64,000 nucleotides of DNA, from the NCBI GenBank assembly GCA_050084515.1, contig CM114275.1, positions 27,838,001-27,902,000 on the forward strand, in the 5' to 3' direction. The position numbers and the translations under genes were made by a program. Origin of the DNA: Blasia pusilla (Eukaryota > Marchantiophyta > Marchantiopsida > Blasiales). Positions 1-11,689 of the stretch are shown here, in pieces. Below the pieces are notes generated by a model, which made no database searches, was not told where the DNA came from, and saw only the letters and a list, made by a program, of their open reading frames with translations. Position 1 is the stretch's first letter; each line of letters begins with the position of its first letter.

Positions 1-375
1 GCGCTCACAGAAGAGCTTCGATGGAACTTGAACATGGATATAACTCGACATACGAGAATGCGCTACCGCTGCGGCTCCCGACTATTTCACTACTCGGAAA
101 ATTAGGGTTTTTACCTAATTTTCTCCGTTTCTATTAATAAAATTTTTTTGCCATGGCTGCGCCCTCGGACCCTTGCGACACATCAGGGTGCCCCGCACCC
201 TGATGCAATATAAGGATAGGCAATCCTAGTAACGCTACTCCGTAAACCACCTACGTCATATTACTATGACTCCTCCGACGTCTAAGTTGGTACCATCAAT
301 CTAGGCTTCTCCTCATACAAAGGGGGCCGATCAGATTAATGCTGCTCAAAGAAGTGGATGTTGAGAATCCAACAT
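1..375 (+). repeat. LTR-like repeat, copy A (truncated by window edge)
   Basis: This sequence recurs in inverted orientation at about 20,730-21,110. Shared landmarks are the GGAACTTGAA block near 41, the CACCTACGTCATATTA block near 250, the AGGCTTCTCCTCATA block near 303 and GTGGATGTTGAGAATC near 355. It has no coding potential. The end at TTGAGAATCCAACA followed by a copia body suggests an LTR end, but the other end lies outside the window. The family is not identified. Confidence 0.55.
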
Positions 376-544
376 GATAGACATATTGAGATATGGAATA
401 CGTTTCGATGAAGCAAACTATGACTTATACTTAAAAAAAAATTAACATTAAAACTAATAAGAAGATCACTAGATGATTGAATGTAGCACTTACATCTTTT
501 GGTTTCATTAGCACAGCCAATATGTATATCATAACCTCTGCCCA

Positions 545-1160
545 ATATATTTTTAGCATAACCTTTTCATTTAGCATACCTCATGTGATCTCAATAATAT
601 ATTGTTTCTTCTCCTCGACCATCCCATTTTTTAATGGAATATAATAACAAATGAACTTTTGTGGGACGCCATTATGGTGTAAGTACTCATTAAAAGCTGT
701 TTAGAGGTACTCTCCTCTCTTATCATAAGGAAATTTTAAGAAAGTGTTGCCTGACCCGCTTCTCTACTAAGAGTTTAAGGTTTGTAATATTGAGAATGTT
801 TGTGACTTAGCCAAAAAATGAAACAAACTATTGGTAGCCATACATGCTATATTGTGATATACCATAATGAATTAACTCAAATATTTTGGATTCTCTTCTA
901 TCTTACGTTGGAAATGGAAATCTAGCATATTCTCCTCATTGACACACATAACATATCTCTTATGCAATAGGATTGGATAATATAGGGAGTGTGATTACCA
1001 AGTCAAATAATGAAAGACTTTGTTATCTTTGAAGGTTCATATGCCCAACTCTTTTGTGCCACACATTGAGATTTGTGATGTGTTGGCGAGTTTGACTACT
1101 CATTGCTATTTGAATCTCTAGCATAGAAATATTTGTCAAATCTAGTTCTATTTGGTTATC
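545..1160 (-). pseudogene. copia integrase with GAG-pre-integrase domain, broken
   Basis: Reading the minus strand from about 1,090 downwards gives a GAG-pre-integrase signature (WHKRVGHMNL, the H-x3-H part of the zinc domain). From about 740 to 550 it gives the end of the integrase core, with motifs resembling RGEY, NEYLHHNGV, KNGMVEEKK and MLNEK. These match the family pattern in which the core ends with a 'PQQNGVVERKNR'-like segment. At least two in-frame stops interrupt it (one after RGEYL, one before GMLNEK), so no protein can be made. It belongs to the minus-strand copia element around it. Certain as copia-type; the exact clade is unknown. Confidence 0.7.
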
Positions 1161-1389
1161 CAATTTTATTCATAAATTATTTCAATTAAAAAACCATCTA
1201 TATTTAACTGCACTTGATAACTTCTACTATGTGTCCTACAAAAATCAAAATTCTTATAATAGTAGGAACATGGAGAATTTTTTTCAAAATCACAAAGATA
1301 GTACAATGCTATCGTAATTTTACACATATGCATAAAATGTTGTTGTGCCCATCTCATGTGAGATCTATTGCGATATATTTCATAAGCTC

Positions 1390-1751
1390 CAAGGTTGCAC
1401 GGAAACAGGCAAGTCCATGAGTATACAGCCAAAGTACCCGCGGCCCGCACTTAAGCCCGCCAAGCATGTAGTGTAGACACATGAGGGGTTGTGCACCCGC
1501 CATGCGGGCTTGATCCAATCACCCAATGGGGGTCAAGCCAACCTTGCGCAGATGGCTGCGATGCTGTCGCATGCTAGTGCAAGCTATGCACGGGCCAAAG
1601 AATTGGAGCGGGCTTGGCCATCCTGGATTTGCACTACACGCTTGACATGCTCAAGGGGAGGCTCGTGTGTGGGCCGTGGGTATCCTACTATTCGGGCCCG
1701 CACAGATATGAACATGTTTGCGGACGCCGACTTTGTTTGTGTGCAAACTTG
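1390..1751. mobile_element. hAT-like miniature element, family 1 (GC-rich type)
   Basis: 362 bp. It starts CAAGGTTGCAC and ends GTGCAAACTTG, so the ends are inverted repeats. It is flanked by ATAAGCTC (1,382-1,389) and ATAAGCTT (1,752-1,759), an 8-bp target duplication with one mismatch. It has no transposase. The interior is rich in GCCCGC-type words and closely resembles the element at 17,440-17,705. The 8-bp duplication and CA...TG ends fit the hAT superfamily. Confidence 0.75.
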
Positions 1752-1881
1752 ATAAGCTTCATACTACTGAACTATTTACCTTGCAAGGTTATATAATTGG
1801 ACATACGAAAGGTAATGTACGACTCATATGTAGAATCTTTCTCAACCATTGCTTCCATATCATGAGTCGTAGCCACGAGAT

Positions 1882-2179
1882 CAAGGTTGCATGTACAAGT
1901 CCGTATTCGCGGACATGTCCATGGACTTATGTCCATCCTATGGAAAGACTTTTCTATATGAGCCATACCTCCCCCTTCTTTCTCATCCTCATTTCCTGTT
2001 TCTTCCTTTCCCCACCTCCACTACCTCCTCCCTTATTGCCTTGTCCGCCCTTGCCTTTCGTTCCACCTCAAGCTATAAGTGTGGATCCCACCTCTTGCAA
2101 TTCATGTCTGTGGACATGTCCACACTTGTTTGTCAATGTCCGCCCTAAGAACGATTTTTTCCAATTTTTTGCAACCATG
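1882..2179. mobile_element. hAT-like miniature element, family 1 (pyrimidine-rich type)
   Basis: 298 bp from CAAGGTTGCATG to TTGCAACCATG. Flanks CACGAGAT (1,874-1,881) and CAAGCGAT (2,180-2,187) agree at 6 of 8 positions. The interior matches the element at 13,500-13,846, sharing the pyrimidine tract and the block GTGGATCCCACCTCTT. It is non-coding. Confidence 0.65.
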
Positions 2180-2399
2180 CAAGCGATGCTAAAATTTTTT
2201 CTATTTTTGTTTCTTGATACTACACATGATATTCTTGATCCACATAATTTTGTTATTTCAAGGCTTAACTTCTCATATTTGCCTTTATCTTGACACAAAA
2301 CTTTGCATAGTAACATTTCATCCCATAATAATTGCAAGATAGAAAGGCCCTCTCTATTGGTGATCTTGATCTAGGGGATTTTCATTATGATCATCTTAT

Positions 2400-2860
2400 A
2401 ACTTTGGCTGGTACTTGTTCTAAGAAGGGCTTGTGATGCTAGTTTGAATTTCTCTTCCTCCAAATCTTTGATATACACTATCACCATAAAAGCTTATATC
2501 ACGATCCTTGCCTCTATTTTATCTAATAATTACAAATAGATCATTCTCTTGCATACTAGATAAGATACCACTACTAACTAGGCCCATCTCCATATTATTA
2601 AATAGTAAGACTAACTTTTGGAAGGTACGGTACTTCCCTATCACAAACATAGAGATCTCTTCAATAATATGTGTAATATTCAAAATATAATCATTGATTT
2701 TTTTGGATACTTTCCTCACTTCATTCAATTATTATTTCAATTGAAACCTTTATTGATTTTTGGGAATAATTTTTCTAATGTGTCCCAAGTATCCTTTGAG
2801 GCATCTTGTAAAAATTGTTATCCATCTTCTCGCTTGTAATCATTAATGGGGAATAATCCT
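2400..2860 (-). pseudogene. copia gag remnant
   Basis: The minus strand around 2,519-2,728 reads as a short open stretch whose middle (an LLLFNNME-like block followed by a SSGILSSMQ block) resembles the UBN2 part of copia gag proteins, where a leucine-rich segment precedes 'LPxSW'. It is short, broken on both sides and isolated from protease or zinc knuckle. I call it gag from position within the copia block plus weak resemblance. It could be chance. Confidence 0.35.
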
Positions 2861-3411
2861 TCAAGAGAAATATCACTCATAAATCAAAATTTCAGGCTCC
2901 CCACTACTCTAATTGAAGCATAGACCATTCCTATAAAGAATTTGACCTAAAATTGGCCAAATTTGACCACATGTGTGAATATGTTGGTGAAAATTGGCCC
3001 ATGTAGAGCAAATTGGACAACATTCATTCACCCCAGGTCATGCATCTTCCTATCACTCATTCCTTCTTCTTGAATGGATGATGTGATTGTCTTAATAGGA
3101 TCTATGGAAACTCTAGTGTATTTGGGGCCAAGACAATCCGATAGTCAATAAAATTCAAGTGCCATAATAAAATTATTAAAAATTGCATTAAAAACCTTAT
3201 CGTACAACCACACTAACATGTATTATGTTCAATGCACGAGACCAATCATGATTATTTAAAAACAAATCATTTTCCATGTTAAAAAAGTAGTGCATACCCA
3301 TATTATCAAAAGCCTTTTCCATCATTGTCATGCGGAAAAAAGAAAATGGTTGCAAATCAATATGCGGTGTTCTCATGTAAAAAAGTAGATATGGAACGAA
3401 TGTAAATATGA

Positions 3412-3736
3412 GGGGATGTCAAAGACCACCCCGGATAGAATTTCCCGGGTGAGGGTATAAGGCCCGAGACTAGCCCCTACTTGATTCCAAAAGAAGAGAG
3501 GGCAGCGATTTTGCAGGGAGACGCCTTGAAGAGTCGGGAATTACTTCCGAAATGCATACCTTCCTATTTATACCAAGAAGTGGAAAGAGAAGAGAGAGGA
3601 TTAGCGAGGAATTTTGAATTTCCCATGAACATCACATCGGAACGGGAAAGAGCTACTCGTTTACGAGCCCACAAACTCAGCCCGGGTCAATTCCGGGTCC
3701 CCAAGAATCCTCGGGTAGGGGATCTTTGACACCCCC
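3412..3736. mobile_element. Short element with inverted ends (TIR element or solo LTR)
   Basis: Left end GGGGATGTCAAAGA (3,412-3,425) and right end TCTTTGACACCCCC (3,723-3,736) are inverted repeats agreeing at 13 of 14 bases. If cut at TGTCAAAGA...TCTTTGACA it is a TG...CA unit of about 315 bp with a TATA-like CTATTTATA near 3,565, as in a small solo LTR. No target duplication is evident, so the class is undecided. An 82-codon open frame inside (3,481-3,729) shows no recognisable domain. Confidence 0.5.
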
Positions 3737-3788
3737 TATTAAAGCGAAAAGAGAGGAGCAACGGTCTACGCCCAGCGATAAGATCGAG

Positions 3789-3986
3789 CAGGGTCCGGGG
3801 AGTTTTACGGTGACAACCGGTACATTTCCGGTCTCTACAAAACCGAGCGGAAATTTTTGAAGATTTCGTTATTCCGGCCGGCTAAACAGATACGAATACA
3901 AAGGACACACTCCTCTCTACAAAGGACATCAGTCTCAAATTCTTCCGGCCAGCTCAACACGTAACCCCGGATCTCCCCGGACATTG
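3789..3986. mobile_element. hAT-like miniature element, family 2, copy 1
   Basis: 198 bp. It starts CAGGGTCCGGGGAG and ends CTCCCCGGACATTG; the inverted ends agree at 12 of 14 bases. It is flanked by a perfect 8-bp duplication AGATCGAG (3,781-3,788 and 3,987-3,994). It is non-coding. It is the same family as 29,572-29,797 and, inverted, 4,635-4,841. The CAGNG-type terminus with an 8-bp duplication is the hAT hallmark. Confidence 0.85.
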
Positions 3987-3994
3987 AGATCGAG

Positions 3995-4634
3995 CGGGCT
4001 CGAAGTAAGTGTTTCGCGTGGGCAGTTCGAGCTCCCGATATCTCCCGAGCCCGGCGGCGCTGGAAGCCGGCGGGCGGCCCACAGTCCACGACGAAACCGA
4101 GCCGGCCGGCGGAGCGTGACGACACGCCGACAAGGCTGCGATCGCGGGTGTGAATCGCGGGTGCATGGCAGCTGCATGCAAGCGAATCTGGACACACTGT
4201 GCTGCATTAAATGTTGGAGACTCCGGTTTTATAGTGCGTGCTTTTTCCCGTTTTGTATCGACGCGATTCTCCGATGCTTCAAACGGTGCAATTTCAATCA
4301 ATTATACGGTAAAGATCTGAGGCGTACTCCGTATCTTCCGATGGCCATTTTGTCATAAGTAGTCTTCAATAGTCTGTCTTTCTTTGACCACATCGATCCC
4401 GTGTTGACTCTCGCACGCGCTGCCGCTCGCTACTCGCCCTCCAGTTTCTCATTCGTCCGCTTCAGGTCGCAAGGGCGAGGGCCGGCCGACTTCGTTCTTC
4501 TCATGGTCTCCAACCAAACGACCGGTTACGACCCACACCGGATCGATTGATTACATACCTGCTACCGGGAGCGGTGGTCTTAGGGCAATTTTGCACTGTG
4601 GAAATTCTTTCTTGTAGGTTTTAGTAGGTAAAAT
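3995..4634. other. GC-rich stretch, no gene recognised
   Basis: This is a markedly GC-rich island (for example CCCGGCGGCGCTGGAAGC near 4,051) lying between two family-2 miniature elements. Several open frames cross it on both strands, the longest about 124 codons, but none shows a known domain and their overlap on both strands argues that GC content keeps them open. Confidence 0.4.
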
Positions 4635-4841
4635 CAATGTCCGGTGAGAACCGAGTTGAGAATTTGAGAATTTTCGGTTCAGTTTCTCACTTACCAACTA
4701 AAATCTGACGGTTGAGGCAGGGGTTCCTTTGTATTTATATCTGTTTAGCCGGCCCGAATGCAAAAAAGTTCGAAAATTGTCGTTCGGTTTTATACACACC
4801 AGAAATGTACCGGTTGTCACGAAAAAACTCCTCGGAAAGTG
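4635..4841. mobile_element. hAT-like miniature element, family 2, copy 2 (inverted)
   Basis: It starts CAATGTCCGGTGAGAACC and ends CTCCTCGGAAAGTG, the reverse of the copies at 3,789 and 29,572. The ACCGGTTGTCAC and CCGGTTCAG-like internal blocks are shared. Flanks GGTAAAAT (4,627-4,634) and GGTTAAAT (4,842-4,849) agree at 7 of 8 positions. It is more diverged than the other two copies. Confidence 0.7.
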
Positions 4842-4849
4842 GGTTAAAT

Positions 4850-7278
4850 GATGAACGGGAGGTGTGTTATGTTGAATAAAGGACTTATCCTTGCCGTTTA
4901 AATTTTGGAATTCTATTTGAATAAGAATGATTTAGATCCAGGATGATTCCTTCACTATGCAAGTAAGAAAAAAAAACCGTTCTAGATTTCTCAGTTTTAT
5001 GATATTCATGATATCTACTTGCTTAACTTATAGTTTGTCGTCAACCATGCAAAATTTAGGGCACAATCTTTTCGTGCGCATACATATTGCTACACAATAT
5101 ATTGCCTCGTTGTCACTAATTACATGGATAAAAACACTAGCCTAACACATTGCCAACAAAGAGAGATGGCCATTTGTGCAATGGGTGGGTGTGCATGTAT
5201 ATCAGATGGGCAACACACTCGTTGTGTTGGGAACATTGTCTCTGGAAATTCCCCTATTTTGGTCTTTGTCAGCCAGATGAACCATTGACTGAGTCAATGG
5301 TCACCTGATAACGTGTGCACGCAAGTTATCGTTTGGAGGCTATTTTTGGGGGAAGAGCCTTTTGGCTCTCTCCAAGGCTATAAGAGAGGGAAAGATGGAT
5401 TTCCCAAGCCATCTTTCTCTTGTTGGACCGTTGGAACACCTCTCATGCTCTTGTGCAGTAGGAACTAGGGTGCTAACGTCCGGATTTCCTCATAATGAAG
5501 GGTGGATGTGGCTCAATATGCCAATGTAGATTCAAGAGTGGAGTCTTAGGTCGGATGAACACAACAAGTGTGTCGCCATGAAAGCGAGTTACCTTGGTGG
5601 GGAGCCCGTGGAGACGCATGTGTGTGTGTATGTTTGGTCAATTTTATGTTTGAAAAGTTGTGCACGGAAATGTTGTCCATTTTTCTGAGATTTCGCTCAG
5701 AAAAATGATTGATGGGGAACAACGGCAGAGTGTAGCGTAGAGTGAGCTGGCGGGGGTTTGCGAGTGTGTCGTTGATAGGTGAGCAGCGAGTGTTGGGAAG
5801 GAGAGAAATTTAGGAGCTTTAGGAACTGTGGCCGCCGTGAGGGCAGCAAGTGAGAGGTAGGTTATAGCCACCACTCTAGGTCTAGTAACCAGTGAGGGTT
5901 AGGTCATATGTAGCCGGCCTGGGGTATAGCTAAGGTTACGACTGAGCACTTAGGGCCGTAACAAGAATGGGGAAAGGGAGCGGGGTGTAGCATGCAAAAT
6001 TAGTAGATCCTTGTCAGGGGGCTGCTAAGGTCAATGATGGGTGGCAGAAGGTGTCTCCACTAAAGGGGGCCATAAGAGGTGGGGACTCCATAGGGAGCCG
6101 CGCCAAGGAGATAGCGAGGTGCGAAAGGAGTCAAAGAGGCATGTGATGGGGCTGAACGGAAATAAGTGGAGAAGTTGTGGGTCCAAGGAAGCGAGAGGTT
6201 GAGACGACGACAAGGAGTGCAACCGCGACATGGGTAGAAAGGAGGAGGCGCATGCATAAGGAACGGCGCCAAGTGCATAGGGATGCATGTTGGATGAGTT
6301 TGGGAGCCATTATGGCCGAGAGGAGAAGGTAAGCATGGACGCATTGGATGGCATGACTTGAACTCACAGATCCAAGGAAGCATGAGTAAGGATGGAAAGT
6401 AGAAGGAAAGAAGAGAAAGACGGAAGGAGGAATAGAAAGACGGAAAGACGAGGGTAGCCGTACGAGTACATAGGGTGGATATGGTAGGATATTGGAACTA
6501 CATTGCAGTAGGTAGGATACGTGGTAGGTGACCAAGTCGGGTCACTACAGAGTTGGTTGGCGCGTGGCATGGGTTGGAGGAGCCTGGATTTTTCCCGCAT
6601 ATATGTTTTATAATTTTTGTCACTCAAGATTTCAATGGGGTTTGTGATTTGCAACAGGATTCACTAGCAGTGAGAGTCATTGATGGAGGGCTGACTCAAT
6701 ACTACCATGCCGATTAGTGTTGAGATATGAGATTTGTGTCCCGATGGAGTGTACATTAGAGGTGGAGCCAAACGCGTCGTTACTGATGGGTAGTCCACAT
6801 CCACTGAGAGGAGGGTCAACGTGGTATTCAAGGATATTGTCGTGCCATAGAGGTTGGCCCACTACATAGAGCAGTTAGTATTGACCGTGCACTAGAGTGA
6901 TGATGTGTGTATTCACGTTACTTGTTCAAATCCCTTTTCCCGCACTTGTATCGTATCATTGAGGGTGTTGGGTATAAGGTAGAACTGATGCTAGATGGAT
7001 ATAGCGATGGTGATGAATGTAGACTCCTTGCATGTATAGTATGTTTATGGATATGGGGTAGTTTCCCGAGTAGGCATTGCGTGTATGACCCAAGAGAGTG
7101 TCGATAGCTTAGGTAAGCTAGTCAAGAGGCTCAGGGGAAGCCCGAGTGTTGAGTAAAAGTGAGGCTGGGTGTGTCATCATGATATTAGCATTAGCGTAGG
7201 TCAGCTAGTGGGGAGTGTGGGAGACTCTCGGTCAGTCTGAGGGCTTGAGCGTGTGAGGCAAGGTTGTCACCATGACGT
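4850..7278. other. Unassigned repeat-like sequence, no gene recognised
   Basis: There is no supportable coding region. Around 5,075-5,125 the words GTGCGCATACATATTGCTACACAA resemble an LTR-derived sequence at 48,893-48,925. Around 5,345-5,390 a TATA-like CTATAAGAGAGG occurs in an LTR-like context. Minus-strand open frames at 5,644-6,654 overlap one another in different frames and show no domain. Confidence 0.3.
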
Positions 7279-8569
7279 TGTGGTATACTAAAATCACCAA
7301 CTATGTAAACTCTTCTATCATCAAGTGTTAGAGAGAGTTTTGTTAGTTTTAAGTAAATTAGCCTAGGAAAATGAAATTCCCATGTTTAAACCTCTTTAGG
7401 ATGACTCATTTACGCGGACCCAACATTAGGAAAAGAGATAATAAATAAAAGATGGGATTAGAAAAGTAAAGAAATGGGGTTGATGCTTTAATAAAACAAA
7501 AGAAAAAATCGTCTTGATTGGTGGCTAGGGTCGATGGGGTTATTTGGAAGATATGAAAGAAGTAAAAGGAAGTAAAAGAGGATATTTTGGAAGAGATAAG
7601 AGGCAATCTACTTGTGTCAAAATATGATTGGCTAAGCCTTGAGAGGAAGCCATGTGGCACAAGATAAGATTAGCCCTATTTCCTACTCTTGTGGATCCCT
7701 TGTGAGTATATAAAGAGGAGGGATCTTCAAAGGTTCATCACCTTCTATTTCACATCTTGAGTCTCTCGTGTCATTCTTAAGTGTATGGCTTTGGGATTGC
7801 TTGCTCTTCCAATGAAAGTGAATCATCCCTCTTGGGAGAGTAACTTGACCTTGGCCTATTCTTCGAGAAGTTTCTAGAGTGTGGTATATGTGGAGATGAG
7901 AGACTTTTCAGCTTATATGAGTTTAGTCATATTAGAAATAGAGGATGGTTTGGCTTGTTATTTTCCCAATGATAGTGGATTATCCTTGTTAGGATAGCAA
8001 CTCTGCCAAATCCCATTTTAGAGGAGAGTAGAGGATGTTTGTCAAGTATGGATAGGGATGGAGCACAAGTTGTGCCCGATTTTCCTTTTCTTAACCCGTA
8101 CCATGTCAAGATTATCTTTGTAGATAAGCATTGGTTCACTCGCTATCTAGTTTATCACTTTGGGGACGCGTTCATGAACCAAGTCATGCAATCTTCAACT
8201 CCGGTGATTCTTCCTATAGTCACATACGGAAGGACATGGGATTGCACTTTGTATGTCCTTATATAGATATCCATGGACGTCAATAGGCCTACTCAAGTAG
8301 GATTTAATATTAGTTATGTTATTTTTCTTGTATACAAATGTAAAGTAGTTTGTAGGGACTTCATAGTTAGGAATTTCGGGATTTCATGTTATGAAGAAGT
8401 GATCGCCTCGATACTACCTTTCATGATTCCTGTCGTGAGAGAATGGAGGGTTTATATAATAATTTTGTACTGAAAAAGGAGAAATTCTTATAGATTCTGA
8501 CTTGCATCAACCGCGTTTGCTGGAGCTAGAAGGTCCGCCCTTACTCAAAGAAAAGCTATCGACACGACA
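7279..8569 (+). mobile_element. Probable solo LTR of a chromovirus-type Gypsy element
   Basis: This segment is homologous, in inverted orientation, to the LTR at 23,750-25,860. Long shared blocks include the sequence around 7,600-7,690 (TGTGTCAAAATATGATTGGC), GGATAGGGATGGAGCA near 8,050 and the end ATCGACACGACA. The 3' end is set by divergence of the two copies just after CGACACRACA. The 5' end is inferred from ACGT on both sides (7,275-7,278 and 8,570-8,573) and is uncertain. A TATA-like GTATATAAAGAGG lies at about 7,706. It sits just upstream of a gag remnant of another Gypsy family. Confidence 0.6.
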
Positions 8570-8599
8570 ACGTTCTTCCAGGGTTTGGAAGAACGGGGT

Positions 8600-9830
8600 A
8601 GTATGAGCAGTGGTAGTGGAGTGAGATATGGAGTGAGGAACCACTTCCACTATCATCCATGGCAGGATCGTCATCATGAGACAACGAGTTTGGTGACTAG
8701 ATCACAAACTAAGACAATATCACGTGGAGGGAGATGGATGACATGGGCCACCGGGGCATGCATCATTTCTTGGATGTGGCAGGCACCAAAGACCTTGATG
8801 ATTTCATCAAGAAGTTTGACACATGGTACGACTTCCAGTAGATTTGAGTCCCTATGCGGTTCAACCCTTTAATTGCGTGGAAGGGTTTGTTCCAATATTT
8901 AGGGGATCCTCCCATGGATGACTACATGGAGTTTTGGTCTTTATATTTAGTAGAGATTGATTCTTGGAGGACGTATTGGGCTCCATGGTACGTCTCCACC
9001 AATGGCTGTGAGGCATATGATGGGATATTGAGAGGAGACGGACCTACATCATCAGCCCGAGGGCCATGTGTAGAGGATGGCAATGAGAGTGGTGAGGTGG
9101 TAGAGACCTCTAGTGCTATAGCACTACCCAGTCTTGTCTGATAGTGGAGTTCTTTTGATGGTTGGGTAGGAGCTACCAAGGCATGTGACTGACAAGCTAA
9201 AGACTCTTTAGGAGTTTCAGCGGAGGTCGGGTGAGAGTCTCAGAGAAGCAATCACGTGCATGCGGGGAGTGATCATTGCCACATATGGAATGAATAAGGC
9301 ATAGTCAGTTTAGTTTTGGTACAAGGTTCTAGACTGGGAACTATGGAGGAGATTCCGAGATGCGATGTTGCTTCAATTCACACGATAAAGCCCACATTGA
9401 AGATGGTCTTCAAGTTGTCTGAGCAGATTGAGCTCAACATGAGTGAGGAACAGGTGGTGACCACAAGATTTGCTTGGGAGTCGATGGATCCATGAGTTGC
9501 AATAGCCTCATAGGTGCCCCAATGTGCACAAGTATCACGGGAGCAGGCCGGTATGCCCAAAGAGCAAGGCGGGTATCATGAGCCTACGAGGCAACGACCC
9601 GTTTTGACATATATAGCCCAGTAGGGACCGATGATGGCCTGTTGAATATGTGGTAGGTAGAGGGATTTCCCACGGCATGGTAGAGGGCCAAGGGCGCCTT
9701 TGAGTGTTCAAGAGCCACCTCAGATAGCCCCACCATAATTGCAGTGTGATCATTGTTACCGATATGGTACACTAGGGATAGGTGTTTTGATCTTCGGAGA
9801 GAGCTACGTTTAGAGATGGGCTGAGGGCCT
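8600..9830 (+). pseudogene. Gypsy gag remnant, methyltransferase-type family, copy 1
   Basis: Frames in succession give DLDDFIKKFDTW (about 8,795), FNPLIAWKGLFQYLG (about 8,858), DDYMEF (about 8,917) and, near 9,742, CDHCYRYG, the start of a CCHC zinc knuckle whose second half is frameshifted. The same blocks, differently mutated, occur at 22,980-23,110 on the plus strand and at 58,700-59,700 on the minus strand. Gag forms the particle and the knuckle binds RNA. Stops and frame changes make it non-functional. It is followed by the matching protease remnant. Confidence 0.65.
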
Positions 9831-10084
9831 AGAGGTGAGAGAGTTGGTGGAAATTGAGGAGTTGATGACTATGGTGGTAGGGTTCCACCATCAATCAAAG
9901 GAGATGGAGGACGTGCACTCAATGCAACGCTCCTCGCTTGCATCGATCAGTTGGAGCAAAGGATTGCTACCATGATGATGATGCAACCAGTAATAGGTAC
10001 AGAGCCGAGAGTAGCTAGTGTGGCTCCAGCCTCGATAACCCGATTGGAGTGTTCTCCTTGGTTAGTCCCACACGTACGGTCTAC

Positions 10085-10440
10085 CACCCGCAATAAGTCC
10101 TATTTGATTTAGGAGTACAACCCCTGATATTGGGGAAGGCCAGATGTTTGGCATTGGGATTACGTAAAGGAGACATTGAGCCTTCTCCCTTTTAAATACA
10201 TACCTCTATAGGGGGGGGTATCACCCACACGGTACATGAATTGACAAGAGTTAGTTGTTAGACTCCAACCAGAGCATGAGTCACATAGTACGATGGTGCG
10301 ATTACAACACTAACATAGTCGTATGATGTGTTGGTAGGGAGTACGGTGTTCTACCATCTTGGTTTTATCCTTGATTTTTTTGAGGAGACGGTTTCTTATC
10401 TACCAAGTGGCAATTAGGTGATGGACCCGTGAGGCATTTA
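10085..10440 (+). pseudogene. Retropepsin-like protease remnant, copy 1
   Basis: The frame starting near 10,108 reads VLFDLGVQPLILGKARCLAL, corresponding to VLLDSRAQPLMLGK in the copy at 57,395-57,790. The expected catalytic triad D-S/T-G is changed to D-L-G. Further matches are HTSIGGG near 10,206 and YDVLVG near 10,324. At least four stops are present. A short match to the segment between protease and methyltransferase (WSCAYVLEQ) follows at about 10,710-10,735, after which the family homology ends. The copy is therefore truncated just before the methyltransferase. Confidence 0.7.
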
Positions 10441-10739
10441 TTGATGCAGTTTGTAGGCTGTAGTGCTGGTCGACCACGTGATGATATATTGACCACGTTG
10501 GCACCATTTACATGTTCTGGTAGCTGACCAAGAGAGTTATTGGAGGGGGTGCACATTCGGAGGACATTCCCATAGCGGATAGTTTCATGAAGAAACATGT
10601 CATGATGTGAGGGTGGATGTCTCTTCCCATGCTGTGGAGACCTCTTTAGTGTTGTTGGATATGAGCGTTAAGTTGCAGAGGATGCAAACGAGGTCGTGAG
10701 GCAAGCGTGGAGCTGTGCCTATGTCTTGGAGCAGACAAA

Positions 10740-11139
10740 GTCACGTGATGATCAACAATAACTCAGTTATACGACCTGAAATCTTCACGTTTTCAACAAG
10801 TTATACTCCTTGATTTTGGTGTGGTACACTCCTCCTCCTCCTCAATGTTGCAATATCGTCCTATGCATCAAAATGCAATCGCAATGACTAGGCACATCCA
10901 TAGATACAACAACATGATACTCAATGATGTGGTACAACAAGAAGTGGCACCTCCTCTATTCAGTCTATTGGCAAGTATTCCGCTCTTATACTTAAGCATA
11001 TTGCGGCTATAAGCATCACAACATGGTACTCTTATAAGCTACTAGTCTCTCTACGTCTTAGACCAAAAGTTAGGACTCGTCCCATCAATCAACGACTCGC
11101 CTAACTTTAGATGGCTAATATATGGTTGGACCATAGAAA
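10740..11139. other. Unassigned interval
   Basis: This begins where homology to the Gypsy family stops and ends where the copia 3' LTR begins. No coding sequence or repeat was recognised. Confidence 0.3.
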
Positions 11140-11689
11140 ATATTTTGTCAACTATTTCAGAAGAAATTGGGAACTTATGCATGATATATTTGGTCCACTT
11201 CCTAACCAAAAGATAAATCTATCATAAAACAGTTGCTTTAATTAAATTCGCACACATTGTATATTGCAAGCTCTCCAAGACTCTCTCTCTCTCAAGCCTC
11301 GATTTTTGCGAGAAAATAGCACTAAATCCTAACACGACTTCAATCCAATAGCCAAAAAAAGACATACACCGTATCACAACCAAGGGTCAACATGTCGCAT
11401 ATTTTATCCACTATAATAAGGTATACCATAGGATTATTTCTAACATAATACCCTAAGAATTTAGAACATGTACCAAGTCCAAATAGTAGATGAGCTTCTT
11501 CAAATCCATTGCAAATGGCTTCGTCAACATGTATATTACATTCTCCTTAGTGTCTCTCTTAAGAAGGTTAATCATATCTTTGATTAGTGTCTCTCAAATA
11601 AAATGATATTAAACATCAATATGCTTTGTCTTTGCATGATACACTTGGTTTTTGGCTATATGTATAGCACTTCAGGTATTACAATATAG

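Larger units (their letters stand above)
376..3400 (-). mobile_element. Decayed Ty1/copia retrotransposon, copy 1
   Basis: On the minus strand this block carries a recognisable copia integrase and GAG-pre-integrase region (about 545-1,160) and a UBN2-type gag remnant (about 2,400-2,860). All are broken by stops. Two hAT-like miniature elements (1,390-1,751 and 1,882-2,179) are inserted between integrase and gag. Protease, reverse transcriptase and RNase H were not found, so it is incomplete. The outer limits are approximate because no clear LTR pair was seen. Confidence 0.6.

Noticed and set aside
3835-4358. Open frames of 90-124 codons on both strands
   Set aside because: GC-rich sequence keeps several frames open on both strands at once, and part of it is a miniature transposon.
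5644-6654. Cluster of overlapping minus-strand open frames of 76-134 codons
   Set aside because: They lie in different frames over the same bases, are Ser/Pro/His-rich with no domain, and the region has no splice or start context.
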